A stretch of DNA of 64,000 nucleotides from Pyropia yezoensis. Its lineage: Eukaryota > Rhodophyta > Bangiophyceae > Bangiales > Bangiaceae. Below the pieces are notes generated by a model. The model was not told the DNA's origin and did no database searches. It worked only from the letters and a program-made list of their open reading frames with translations. The position numbers and the translations under genes are program-made. The stretch covers positions 1,990,590 to 2,054,589 of the forward strand of contig CM020619.1 of assembly GCA_009829735.1 (NCBI GenBank), given 5' to 3'. Shown one piece after another: positions 30,620 through 41,450 of the stretch (position 1 is its first letter; each line of letters begins with the position of its first letter).

Positions 30620-31107
30620 AAGCAGCCCCGCAAAGACCGCCCTTGCCGACCGTCTCCCGCCCAAAACAGCGCCACCTGCAGCACCCCCCTCAAGGCGGCC
30701 AAGACCACCCACGCCCGCGCCTCCACGGTCCCCACCAGGTCCACGGGGGCGCCGCCGAAGGCGGCCGCCCCTGCTACCAACAACGGGCAGATGGGGCATC
30801 CGGGAGGGAGCGGCAGGCCCAGTGCTCAGGGGGCGAACGCGGGAGTGTGGCCGTACGAGCAGAGCGTAACTCTGGCGCTGGCAGACAGGCAGACGGCACA
30901 GGTGGGAGGGGCGGCGGGGCGAGAAGAGGGGGGGGAGAGGTGGGGGAGGGACGGGGGTAGGGGGGCGTCATCATTGGGGAAGCGTTGGCGAGGTTGAGGG
31001 GAGGGAAGGGGCGGGGATGGCGGGGACGTGGATGACAAGAGCACCAGGGGCCTGGTGCACCTCGCATCAGAGTTGAAAGGTCGACCGCGCGTGCTGCTCT
31101 CCTCCAA
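30620..31107 (-). pseudogene. Possible RING-finger remnant
   Basis: The minus-strand frame from ATG 31107 reads a Pro/Ser-rich leader and then CAVCLSASARVTLCSYGH, which has the C-x2-C and C-x-x-x-H spacing of a RING finger start. A stop follows after AFAP. In the same frame just beyond it comes LPPGCPICPLLV, the C-x2-C that would close a RING. The stop may be a mutated Cys codon or part of an intron. The match is short and the surroundings are low complexity, so this could be chance. Confidence 0.3.
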
Positions 31108-31476
31108 AACAAGATTGTCGGACCCCCTCCAAAGACAGCTCTAATGCAGTGCCAGCAGCGAAGGATGGTCGTCGGGCTGGATCCAGGGTAGTGTTCGAGT
31201 TAAACGTGAAAGAGGCCGACACAGAGCATCGCATCCAATAGAACGCGGCATTTGGAAGTGTGTGGCCTATGGGAAGAGCCAATTGCTATGATGGTCCTGG
31301 AGAGCCGATACACTGGGCGTCGAGTAGGCGTGTGAGATGCTGCCCCAAGCGGCAGTCGGCTCGCCGGCGCGCCCCCCCTCCCAATGTCCGTAAGTACATA
31401 CGATTTTGGACTCCCAGCCCGGCAAAGTCCTCTTAATGAAATGGATGCGCTCGAGGTGCTCACGGGCTGTTAGTTA

Positions 31477-31585
31477 TAGTGCGTCCCGTAAAAAGTGGAT
31501 GTGCTCGTGTCGTGATCATGTCAATTTTCGGCCACTGGACCAATCAAACCCACACTGCACGACCCGTGACGTCCACTTCTTACAA
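31477..31585. mobile_element. MITE copy 2, Tc1/mariner-like
   Basis: A 109-bp copy of the element at 17833. The left arm GTGCGTCCCGTAAAAAGTGG and the core TCGTGATCATGTCAA are kept. The right arm has lost about ten bases and has substitutions, so this copy is older. TA flanks both ends (31475-31476 and 31586-31587). Confidence 0.8.
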
Positions 31586-31919
31586 TAGTAGGGAAGTGGT
31601 GAGAGGGGGGGATGACCATCCCCACTCGGCGGCAGATGCTGGTGTAGCCTGTCTGCCCCAATAATCAACCACCTCACCAGACGAGGTAGTTCTCTACGGC
31701 TCCTCAAAAAATAAAACAATAAACCGCTGGAAAGAGGAGAGTGAGCTCAGTCCCATGATGTTCTTTTTTTTTGTCCTCATGAGTGAACATCTCGTAGCGC
31801 ATCCCCCAATATGCGGCTGCCACGTGTAGTGCCCCTAAATCAACCAGTTCTGCAATAGGCCTTCAGGGCCCATCTCGAGTACGATACGTGTCTAGAGAAT
31901 TTCCAGTACGGCTCAGTGT

Positions 31920-32186
31920 TTATTCTTCCCTCGCATAGTCGAACCGTTCTGCCTTACGGAAGCACTGCCAAACCCAAGCGCGTCCGCTGGTGGCGCGCAC
32001 AAGATAGCAGACGCTGTCTTTGTACTGTATTTGCTCCCCCACCCGCCGGTCCCTGGTGACGAGGGCTTCTCGAGCGCGACTATCCGTGCGCTGCTTCTTC
32101 TCGGCAGCCTTCCGCACCGCCTCCTCGAGCCTATCAGCATGCGAGACAGACCGGGGATGGCGAACATGAACTGGGATGCCAGGCTT
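31920..32186 (-). CDS. Fragment or last exon of an unrecognised protein
   Basis: A minus-strand frame of about 85 codons ends at 31920 with DSVCYLVRATSGRAWVWQC and a charged tail. It is preceded by a charged, probably helical segment (RLEEAVRKAAEKKQR). The composition is that of a real protein and unlike the low-complexity shadows around it. There is no good ATG at its upstream edge, and TGATAG before GCTCGAGG near 32127 could be a splice acceptor, so it may be a 3'-terminal exon whose upstream part is lost or displaced by the neighbouring transposon. The family is not recognised. Confidence 0.3.
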   Translation of the reverse strand, partial: KPGIPVHVRHPRSVSHADRLEEAVRKAAEKKQRTDSRAREALVTRDRRVGEQIQYKDSVCYLVRATSGRAWVWQCFRKAERFDYAREE

Positions 32187-32761
32187 TTACCAGACAGAGA
32201 AGGAAAAAACTCACAGGCCCGCGCAGACGGGTCCACAGGGGGATGCTCGCTCCCCGGCGACGACGCACGCCCCCCCCCCTCGCTCGGAGAAACCGCCTGC
32301 TGCCGCGCCGCATCAGGTCCTGAGCAAGTTCCAGCTACATGGCCGGCTCCGCCACGGGTAGGCGACCTTGTTGGATGGGGGGGGCGGTGCGGGGTGCGGG
32401 ACCCCTTCCACAGACCCTCAAAATCAGGGCAGTGGGGGGGGGGGGAGCACAGAACGGGCCCCAGGTGGGCAGGCAGGTCGCTCCCTGTGCCGGTCGCCAG
32501 TTTGGGGGGGGTGGAGCGCCAGGGGGGTGGGGGGCGGTGCGCTGGTGGAGCCGCGTCCGTCGTTGCACGCGGTGGCCGTCGACGACGCGACCATCTCTTT
32601 CCGCACCATCACCGTCCTGTCCGCCTCACCATCGCCGTACCCTCCACCACGACGCCACCATTCCTTTTCTCACCACCACTGTCCCCTCCCTCACGACGCT
32701 GCATTCTTGCTCCTCTCCATCACCGTATCCTCCCCCTCGACGCACGTCCGTCGGCACGGCC

Positions 32762-34417
32762 ATGGACCTGGGCCAGGACAGCGGCGACGAATTGGACACG
32801 TACGCCATGCTCGGCGCCAGCAATGCGCTGGCGATGCGGCGCGCCATGGCGCCATTTGACGAGGACGAGGACGACGCACCCCCCGAGGAGAATAAGCGTT
32901 ATTCCGGGTCCCTTCCTGGCCGACGGCCCAACAAGGACCGCGCCTTCTCTGTCGGAGTGGACAACATCTCACGTGATTACTTTGGACTCAATGGCAACCC
33001 TCCTGTGTACGACGAGAAGGACTTCGAGCGCCGCTTTCGTGTGCCGCGGGTTGTCTTTGATCGCATCTACAAGGACATCAAGGACGGGCCCGGGTGGCAG
33101 CAGACCATCAATGCCACGGGGCGGCCGCAGTCTCATCCTCTCCAGAAGCTGGTGGCGGCCGTTCGCGTCCTCGCGTAGGGGGAGGCGTATGACCGCACCG
33201 ACGAATACGTCCGCCTCTCTCGCAGTACGATTGAGAAGGCCACCAAGAGCTTTATTGACTTCATTATGGACACCTACGAGCACATCTACCTCCGCCGCCC
33301 CAACAATGACGAGCTCGCCATCATCTTGAAATGGAACGCGGAGCGAGGGATGCCGGGGTGCATGGGCTCCATCGACTGCTCGCATTGGACGTGGCGCAAC
33401 TGCTCTCGCGCGCACGCTGGTATGTACCAGGGCTACAAGAAGAAGCGCTCCATCGTCATGGAAACCGTATGCGACGAGGACCTCTTCATCTGGCATTTTT
33501 TCATTGGCACGCCGGGGAGCAACAATGATATGAATGTGCTGCGCCAATCTCCTCTTTACTTTGACGTCATTTCCGGCGCGTGGTCGCCGCGAACCTTCGA
33601 CTACACACTCAACGGTCCCACACGCTCGCTCCTTTACTACATCGCCGACGGTATTTATCCTCAATACGCCTTCTTTGCCACACCCTTCGCCACGCCGCAG
33701 ACGCCGCAGGACCGTACGTACAACTGGCTTCAGGAGGCTCTACGCAAGGACGTAGAGCGCATTTTACGCCGTTTTGACGGCTGGTTTCCACGTGGCCCTT
33801 CACCCTGCACGGTTTCGGTCGGTGCGGCGCATCATCCTCGCAGGCAAGGCCGTTGCCATCTTACACAACATGACGGTCGAGCAGCGGCGCGGGAGTTTCT
33901 TGTCTCGTCGGCGCACTGGCCGGGACCATGGCGCTCCTGCTGGTGGAGGTGGTGGCGCCGCCGGCCCAGATGGCGGACCGGCGGCAAGGGGTGGCGGCCC
34001 TGCCGCCGGCCGACGTGGAGACGGCGGCGGTGGCGGATCAGCGGCAGGGGGTGGCGGCCCTGCCGCCTGTGGACGCGGAGGCGGCGGCAGCGGTGGCGGA
34101 CCGGCGGCGGGGGCTGGCGGCCCTGCCGCCGGCGGACGTGGAGACGGCGGCGGAGGCGGATCAGCGGCGGGGGTGGCGGCCCTGCCCGTGGTGGCGGACC
34201 GGCCGCGGGGGGTGGCGGCCCTGCCCGTGGTGGCGGTGGTGGCGGGGGTCCGCTTCCCGCTGTTAGTCCAGCCCAAGACCCGCCTGTGGGCTCCTTCCTC
34301 TTTGAGCTGCGGGCACGCGCGGAGGCAACAGACGCGGATGAGTTTGCGGCACTGAGGGACGACTTGGCCCCTCATATATGGGAAGACCGCGCTGCCTTCC
34401 TCCAGCCGTATCTGTAG
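32762..34417 (+). pseudogene. Harbinger element 2 transposase (Plant_tran-like DDE), broken
   Basis: The ATG at 32762 starts an acidic N-terminus, then a conserved region (YFGLNGNPPVYDEKDFERRF). A TAG at 33176-33178 sits in the middle of the usual RLLAYGEAYDR-like motif. The same frame resumes and holds the nuclease core: D in MGSIDCSHW, then GYKKKRSIVMETV and TPGSNNDMNVL, D in IADGIYP, and E in RKDVERILRRF. The triad is therefore present. Near 33775-33790 the frame changes; the C-terminal helix (ILAGKAVAILHNMTVEQR) is read in another frame. A Gly/Pro/Ala-rich repeat (33930-34260) follows. A tail in the first frame (DEFAALRDDLAPHIWEDR) ends at 34417 and resembles the usual end of these transposases. 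Confidence 0.8.
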
Positions 34418-35192
34418 CACATAAAGAGGGGTGCCATCGTAAAGGTTTCTTTTTTTGCTGGCGTTTACCCTTTGCAAGGGTGGACGCCTGCTTTTTTTTT
34501 TTTCCTTGACACGCTGTGCCTTTTGCTTGTGTGTAGGCCATCATAGCCGCCATATCCATTCTCCCTGAGGCGTCAATGCAGAGACTCAAAGCACACGCCT
34601 ACGTGATCGAAGCCCCATCCTCTGCTAGAGCCACTGCAATGCCACAGAAGGGTAGGGGAGTCTCAAACCGCGCCCACGCCAGCAAGAGAGCCATCCTGTC
34701 CTCTCCTGGCTGTGATGATGGCGCTGCCGCCGCTGCATTTTGTGGGGAAGGAGCTCCCCCCCCCACAGCGCAAATCTCTAAGACGCCCTCTCGAGGAGCG
34801 TCGCGGGAATGTTGGGTGCAGCTGTGTGTGGGGACGTTGGGTGCAGCTGTGTGCTTTACTGCCACCCGGTGACGCCCGAGGTGTTCAGGCGAGATGTTCA
34901 GGCTGAGGGCTCTTTGCATGTTCCAAGGAAAAAAAAGACTGTGGTCACTTCTGGATGAAGCAGCCACAACCAAAAAAAAACCTTTGCTGCCGTTCTACGC
35001 ACGCGAAAGAAAAGCACACGACTATGAAGTGCAGCGCAGAAAAGGAACAGAGCACAAGGATGAGGCGGGCACACGCAAGTAAACGAAGCACAAGGATGGG
35101 GCGGGCACACGCATATCAAGAGGGTCTCAGACGGTCACAAAGATGCAAGCAAGGGATGGGACAAAACTGCAGAGTAGATGGGTCGAGGTGCA
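34418..35192. other. Region between the convergent genes of Harbinger element 2
   Basis: T runs at 34450-34456 and 34492-34503 may serve as 3' ends for the plus-strand gene. GTTGGGTGCAGCTGTGTG is repeated at about 34809 and 34840, and a 35-bp unit with GCGGGCACACGCA is repeated near 35065 and 35100. No gene is seen. Confidence 0.4.
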
Positions 35193-36743
35193 TCAAGGCT
35201 CCTCCTCGCCAAAATCATCAGCGTCTTCGTCGTCGGCCTTCGTTTGATCAAGCTCTGCAGCCCACGGGCCGCCATTGTCGTCCCCATCCTCCAGGTCCTC
35301 CTCCTCCAGGTCCTCCACGTCCTTCTCCACGTCCCGCGCAATGTCCCGGTCCACGTCCGCTTCCTCCTGCTCGTCAGATGGCCCCGGCGGGGGGCTGGGC
35401 GTACTCTCAATCATGTGCACCGCCAAATTGGACGCAACGGCATGAAATTTGTTGGCCTTGGTCAGCTGCGCCTTCTCTCCGCGAGAGAGAGAGACCACCG
35501 GGTTCATGTCACTCTCCTCCATTACGGCAACAGGTGCGTGCGGCGGTGACGGCGACGGAGGGCCAGATCCCGAGGAAGGAGTGCCGGTAGAAGGCTCAGG
35601 GGAAGCCAAAATACGCGGTGGCATGAGGGTAGATGTGCCCGCCTTGCGCCGCGCCTCATCCGCGTCGCTCTGCTCCATGATGCGGTTAAGAAGGTTCTCG
35701 TGGAAGCGGCGCCCCTCCGTCGTGTCACGGATGGCGGGGTCGCTCATGATGGCGACCTGCATGCGCATCTTGGCCGTCTCCCCAATGCTGGTCAACGCCT
35801 TGGTGTTGGCAGAGCACGCGCGCGTTAGGGCAGCGGCCGCAGCGCGCGTGGTTTTGGCGGCCTTGGTGCCGCCGGGTGGCCCCTGGAAGTCCGACACCGA
35901 CCCGTCGCGCTTGCCGAGGATGGGCTGGCCCGCATCGTCAAGAAGGAAATCTTCATCGCCCAGCTTGCCGGCAGCCATGTCGTACGCCGCCCCACTGTAC
36001 TTATCGACGGTCCGGAGCACACGCCAGCAGGGAAGGATCCGACACTTGCCCTCGACGGGCTTGTTGTTGACGTCGACTGCTCCGCGCACCGCCGCATACC
36101 AGTCCTTCTTGCCGTTGTAGTGCGCCACAGCCCCGCGGATGAGGTCCTCCTCCCCCGGGTTGCCAGTCAGCTGCGCATGCTTGATGTAGCTCCAGGATGA
36201 GGCAAATCGCTAGGTCTGCTTGCTGATGTTGTCACGAAACTCTTTGGTGATGGCCGACGTGCTGCGGTTCGGCGTACCGGTAATGATGTGGCTGATATCC
36301 TCGCGGAAGGTGTCGGTAACGCGACCGTAGGAAACCTTGCCAGACTGGTGCGTCCCGGTGACGGCATCAGACATGATCTTGAGGGCTGCGCGGCTCAGCA
36401 CGACGCGCTCAGTGTCCGTCCAGCCCATGCCTCGGCCACCGTCGGAGGAGGGCGCGCCGCCAGGAGGGGTAGGATCACTTCCAGGGGAACCGATAGAAGG
36501 GCCACAACGAGTGGGGGCGCGTGGCGCTTTGCGAGAAGGTGCAGCAGCCCTACCAGTGCGACCAGCGGGAAGGGAGCTTCCATGAGGGATGAAGGCAGTC
36601 ACTCGCTTTCCGTTGCCGGCGGCTGGTCACGCGGAGCGTCCGGCGGCCTCCCCGACCCGACGTGCGCGCTCGTTGGCTGCGTTGAAGGCGGCCGTTGCGG
36701 CGACGATGGCAGGGTCGCCGCCGGCGGAGGAGCTGCTTGACAT
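35193..36743 (-). pseudogene. Harbinger element 2 accessory protein (NAM-associated/Myb-like), broken
   Basis: The frame from ATG 36743 would give 516 residues, but it is crossed by a TGA at 36627-36629 and a TAG at 36210-36212. Landmarks in the one frame are WTDTERVVLSRAALKI, TSAITKEFRDNI, SSWSYIKHAQLTG and CRILPCWRVLRTVDKY. The last is the C-x-W-x-V-L-R-x3-K-W/Y motif typical of the DNA-binding partner protein of plant and algal Harbinger elements. The C-terminal 90 residues are very acidic (EDLEEEDLEDGDDN). Both stops can arise by a single C-to-T change (CGA to TGA, CAG to TAG). Confidence 0.7.
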
Positions 36744-37081
36744 GTTGACGTCGTTGCGCTTGGGCTCGTTCCCGATGAGTCTTGAGGTGGTAGGAAGAAA
36801 GCAATCTGGAGCGCCAGCCGCTCGGCCTCCCGGATGCGCTTGAGCTTGCTCTTGAGGGTGGGTCGCCCCCACTGGCCCCGGTACTTGGTAGGCGTCACCA
36901 GCTTGGGGGGTGCCCGTGGCGTTGACGTTGATGGGCCTGACGGTCTTGATGTGTATGGGCAGGATGGGCACGGGCAGGTAGGTGGGCAGGGTGTGACGTG
37001 CGAGGGAGGGGTCGGCTGGTGTGGAGGGGGCTGGGGTAGATGAGCCGGCTGTTGTGTTGTCGGGTAGCCGCCCCGCTGCTG

Positions 37082-37465
37082 CTAAAGTACTGGTGCAGCT
37101 CCTCGCCATCGGCCGTCCTGGGTGGATGGGGACGACGGCTTCCAATGGCCCCCCCCTTGGCGCTGCGGCGACGGGCCCTCCCAGTCCGCCGCGCGCCGCG
37201 ATGGGCCGTCCAAGGGCGCCTGGTCGTACGACGGGGCGGCGTCCCGGCTGCCGTAGCCGCCCCGCTGGGAGGGGCCTTCCCAATCGCCGCGGCCACCACG
37301 CGGCGGCCCGTCGCCGTACCCACCCCCGCCCCGCGGCGGGCCGTCGCTGTACCCACCGCCCCCCCGCGGCGGCCCGTACCCACCGCCCCCCTGTTCAGGC
37401 GGTGCGTGCCGGAAAGGGCGCGGGGGGAGGGCTCCCCGCGGCGGCAGCCCGCCGCGCCCGTCCAT
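37082..37465 (-). CDS. Small Gly-rich RGG-type protein (tentative)
   Basis: A 127-residue minus-strand frame opens with MDGRGGLPPRGALPP and carries four GPPRGGGGY-like repeats followed by RGDWEGPSQRGGYGS and a Ser/Tyr/Asp-containing tail. RGG/YGG repeats of this kind are typical of RNA-binding, phase-separating proteins. The ATG context is good. The frame is short, has no folded domain, and lies in a repetitive GC-rich stretch, so it could be chance. It lies just upstream of the Harbinger accessory gene on the same strand. Confidence 0.3.
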   Translation of the reverse strand: MDGRGGLPPRGALPPRPFRHAPPEQGGGGYGPPRGGGGYSDGPPRGGGGYGDGPPRGGRGDWEGPSQRGGYGSRDAAPSYDQAPLDGPSRRAADWEGPSPQRQGGGHWKPSSPSTQDGRWRGAAPVL

Positions 37466-37672
37466 GGCAGCTGCGTCGAGGGATGAGGCTCACAGTTGAC
37501 GGGACAGTCTCCCCGTGATGGTGATGAGGAGGGGGAGGGGGGAAGCGCGCCCAAACCAATGCCAAGGAGGGCGCGCAAATGAAGCGAAGGTGCCCGCAAG
37601 TGGTAAAGGAAGAGGGGTGGGGGGGACCGTGGCGCGAAGACGACGACGGTGCGACGACGGTGCGGCGAGGAA

Positions 37673-37859
37673 AGCGCGCGCGCGCGCAAGTGATACCCGT
37701 CCAGATGGGTCGTCGACAGGGGGGGGGGCGCACAGCACCCACCCACGACGAGCCGCCCCACGCTGGCGCGCGCGCGCGCAAGTGATACCTGTCCAGATGG
37801 GCCGTCGACAGGGGGGGGGCGTACAGCACCCACCCAAAAAGGGCCGCCCCACGCTGGTG
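37673..37859. repeat. Tandem direct repeat, two copies of about 92 bp
   Basis: Each copy starts with a (GC)n run, then CAAGTGATACC, then GTCCAGATGGG, then GTCGACAG, a G run and ACAGCACCCACCC. The copies differ at a handful of positions. A G run near 37897 suggests a third, more decayed unit. Confidence 0.8.
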
Positions 37860-40082
37860 CAGAACGGCACCTTGGACGCCTGAAGATGGGACCACAGCAA
37901 GGGGGGGGTGGCACACGGCGCCGCCCCCCCCTTCGGGCTTTTGTGCCCAAGGACACCAATAAACACACGCCGTGGCGTTCCCCTGCGCGTCCCCTCGCGC
38001 AAGGGCGCGCCCCAGAGCTCGGATGGCGCCCCAATCACCAATTTTGCGGTGTGGACAGTCGACTGGTGCACAGAGGGGGGCTCACGCCACCTGAACAGCG
38101 CAGTGGCCCCACTCATCAGCCACACGGGGGGGGTGTCCACCGACGGGGTTCGCGTCGTCCTCCGCGCGGGGCTCGCGCGGGAGCCTCACGCGCGGTCCGC
38201 GTGGCCCCAAAAAAGAGAGCGTGCCCCCCTGCCACGGCTTCGTCCGTGTGATCCTCGCACAAGGGTCACCCTATCCCAACGCCGCGCCACCCACGTGGCG
38301 CTTCTCAGGAGCAGCACACACCAATGCCGTTCCGAACGCCTGGGAGGGGTGGGGGAGTGGGGGGGCGCGGGGTCGACGTGGGCGCGCGTCGAGGCCCGCG
38401 CGCTCGCGTCGGCCGCCAGTGGGGTGTGTCAATGGATGGTCATGTGCCACCCTCAAAGGAAGGGACCATCCGCCACGGGGGGGTGTGCTCGCAGCATCCC
38501 CGCGACGTGAGTAGTCGAAGACGCCCTTCCCACGCCACCCCATCCGGCTGGGCCCCCCTCCCCCCACACGCAGGACCTGTCAACTGTTGGCAAGGAGCCC
38601 CCCCTGCGAAGAGACACGCGGTACGTGATGGGCACCTTCCAGCCCCTGAAGGAAGGTCAGACACGGACGGGCGAGGCCCGTCGAATCCGCGGCTGTCGTT
38701 CGCCGCATACAGCTCGTGGTGGCGGCCCTAAGTGGCTGGCAGCGAAACAATCGAACCATTTGTACACGGAAGTATACGTGGCGGGTCCAAAACAGACATG
38801 ATTGTTCCAGATGACCTGATTCGGTCGCGTTTCCACGACATTGACTGCATGTTTGCCGCCATGCGGACCGACTTCCGCCGGGTTGGCCTGGGGATTGACT
38901 GATCCGTCACACCCACATTGCAAATATAGCGATCCTCGGAACGCCTCCACCCAGCGATCGCCAGACAATCCGCCCCTATTTCATGACAGCGTGTCAGCAC
39001 CGATCTACCTAACTCCACGGGCGTTTTAGGCCTGCTCGGTCGGGCGTGGTCGGAACGGGGTCGGAAAGGAGCGCCAGCCAATCAGAGGCGGCTCTGAAAG
39101 TTCAGTTAGCAAACCTGAAATGACTTGAGACGTCGACGGTGGGTTCGCTCTAAAGGGTGCGCGGTGCGATTCAATCTTTGTGGCCCGCGCGCTCCACGGC
39201 GAATGCCTGTTTGGGGAGACCCGTCTCGGGTGTGGTTGGACGGTCCCCACAACGGCGTGCGGGCGGGCGCACTTGCGGGGAGCGCGCGAGAGCTCGTGCC
39301 CACACCCGCCGCCGCCGCCGCCGCCGCCGTTGCTGCTGCTGCTGCCACGACTTGTCCCGGGCGGCGCGGCTGTCCACGCTGCGAATATGTAAGTAAAAAG
39401 AGGCCTCGAGCTCGGAGATTGGGGCGGGAAGGAACCCTTGCGGCCGCCACCCACCGCCTGTAGAAGCTATGCAACGGTGGGTGGGGGATGGGGGCCGGCC
39501 ACACCTGGGGGTCTATCCGAGTGAGGCTCTCTGAAGGCCCAAAGGCGATGTCCATCTTGAGTGACTTAAGCGCATCTTGGACGCCGCGCACGCCACTGCG
39601 AGAGAGTCACGGACTGTCCCATGGTCCCAAAACATTGCCCATATTGAAGAAATATTTAAGAATCAGCTGTTGCGGCGTCATCACGGCCTTCGCTCGTGAC
39701 TTTGACGTCGTTGCTTTTTTTCAGAATGAGAACAAAAGAGTGCCACCTCGCCAGCGCGCCCGCGCCCTGGTCATCAACGAGAATACGAGGAAAAAAACGA
39801 AATAAAAAGGATAGAGGAACCAAGCGAGAGCGGATGCCGTGGACGGCCGCGGTGGTTGCAAAGTAAAGAATACAGGGGAAGAAAAGGTTGGCGCCGCCGC
39901 GCCGACGCGGTGCCGCGAAAAGATACGAAGCGAGGGGAGTGGGGACAAAACCGGAAGACACAGCACACCCTGGTCCGAAAGTAGCACCAAGAGTGCCTCC
40001 CACCCCCCCCTTCCCCTTCCTCTGCGGTCCAAGCGGGGAAGGACCCAAAGGCTCCCCCATCGTCCACGCGGGGGCGGGGAAC
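37860..40082. other. No supported gene
   Basis: Frames on both strands lack domains. 38710-39120 and 39500-39840 are less GC-rich than their surroundings. CCG and CTG triplet runs lie at about 39305-39345. 39660-40082 is probably the 3' flank of the RING gene. Confidence 0.45.
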
Positions 40083-40335
40083 TCAAAAGGGCTCCTCCGC
40101 GCCGCCGCCCGCCAAGGGCGGTGGCGACGGCGTCAGCGGGGACAGGGGCACTGGTGGCAGCGGCGTCCCCGCCGGCGGCGTGACCACCAGCGCGCGGCAG
40201 ACGGGGCACGTGGGGGCGTCGGCAAACCAGCGGTCCGCACAGGGGGCGGCGTGAAAGGCGTGGCCGCACGGCATGACCAGCAGCTGGTCGCCGGCCGCAT
40301 AGTCGGTGAGACAAATGACGCACGAGGTGTGGTGT

Positions 40336-40381
<46 letters not shown>

Positions 40382-41450
40382 GGCTGGCGAGCCGCCCCGT
40401 CGACGACGCGGACGCCCCGTCCGTGTCCACGTCCGTGACCGCGCCGTCGTCATCGTCCATGACCGCCGCCGCCGCCGCGGCGGTGGCCTCCCCAAACGTG
40501 CGCACCGGCAGCGAGTCGAGCACCCCCCGGGGCACCCCCGTGGGGAGTTGCTCCAACGGCGGCGGCGCCCCGCGGCGGCCGAACCTGTAGCCGGGGAGGC
40601 CCCCCGCGGCGGTGACATTAAAGACGGGGGAGCCGGCGGCGTTGGCCACCACCTCGTACTGAAAGGTGCCGTGGCTCCCCACTTCCAGCGCCGCGGGGCT
40701 CATCAGCATCACCACCCCCGCAGCCGCAAAGGGCACCTGCACCACGTACGACGGCGCCGTCGTCGCCGCCGCCTCGAACGAGGGTAGCCCCATGCCGGGA
40801 GCCCCGCGGGAGGCGCGGCGCGGCAGCGCCGCCCGCTGCGGGGCGGCCCCCCGGCCCGACGGCGGGCGGGGCGGGACCGCCACAGACGACGGCAGGGCCT
40901 GCATCCCCAGGGGGGCCCGCACAGCCGCCGCGGCAGCGACGGCGAGGGCACAGGCACGGGCGGCCGGCCGCGGCCGCCGGGCGGCCGACGACGCCGTCGA
41001 CGGGGCGGCCGCGGCGGGGCGGCGGCGGCGCAACGGGCGCTCCACCCCCCCCCGCGGCGTCAACGTCGACGGCGGCGCCGCAGACGGCTGCTGACGGCGG
41101 GGGCGGGCGGCCCGCGGGGCTGGCGCCACGGCGGTGGGCACCGCCGCCGTCGGGTGCCGGCCGGGACGCCGCGCCGCCGACCGCCCCGCGCTTGGCCCGG
41201 CCGCCGCCACCGCGCAAGGGGTGGCAGTGGGGGCTTGGGCCGCCGCCGCCGCCGCGGCCAGCGTCGTGCGCGTCATCAGCGGGGGCGGCAGCGGGGGACG
41301 CCCGTCGGTCACCCCCGCCCCGACCGTTGCCGGCCGACTGCCGGCGGCGCTGGCGGCCGCCGCCTCCCACGTCTTGGCGTCGGCAGGGTGGTGGGGGCGG
41401 GGGGGACTGGCGGCGGCACGTGGCGCCAGGGGGCGACCAGGCCCGTTCAT
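40083..41450 (-). CDS. RING-H2 zinc-finger protein, probable E3 ubiquitin ligase
   Basis: 455 residues counted from the ATG at 41450. The frame is open further upstream, but only in Pro-rich low complexity. The C-terminal RING (about 377-418) shows all eight ligands in C3H2C3 order: CVIC, then MPCGHAFH, then C in APCADRW, then CPVC. The W after the sixth ligand is the usual contact for an E2 enzyme. Ahead of it lies a poly-Gly tract encoded by a CCG run. The N-terminal half is Ala/Pro/Arg-rich. A middle part (about 225-300, with VVQVPFAAAGVVMLMSPAAL) is more protein-like, but I do not recognise it. No clear membrane segment is seen, so it is not a typical ATL protein. The substrate is unknown. 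Confidence 0.75.

Larger units (their letters stand above)
32762..36743. mobile_element. PIF/Harbinger DNA transposon, decayed (element 2); ends not found
   Basis: Two convergent genes, a Plant_tran-type DDE transposase on plus and a NAM/Myb-like DNA-binding protein on minus, repeat the layout of element 1, but the sequences are only distantly related. The limits given are those of the coding regions. I could not find terminal inverted repeats between 31.6-32.7 kb and 36.8-39 kb by eye. Stop codons and a frame change in both genes show that this copy is dead. Confidence 0.7.

Noticed and set aside
33176-36212. Idea that TAG is read as an amino acid in this genome
   Set aside because: Intact genes nearby end in ordinary stops, and the Harbinger genes also carry TGA stops and a frame change, so simple decay explains them.
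38657-39081. Minus-strand frames in a lower-GC patch, considered as a transposase fragment
   Set aside because: No DDE, HTH or other motif could be recognised in any frame.
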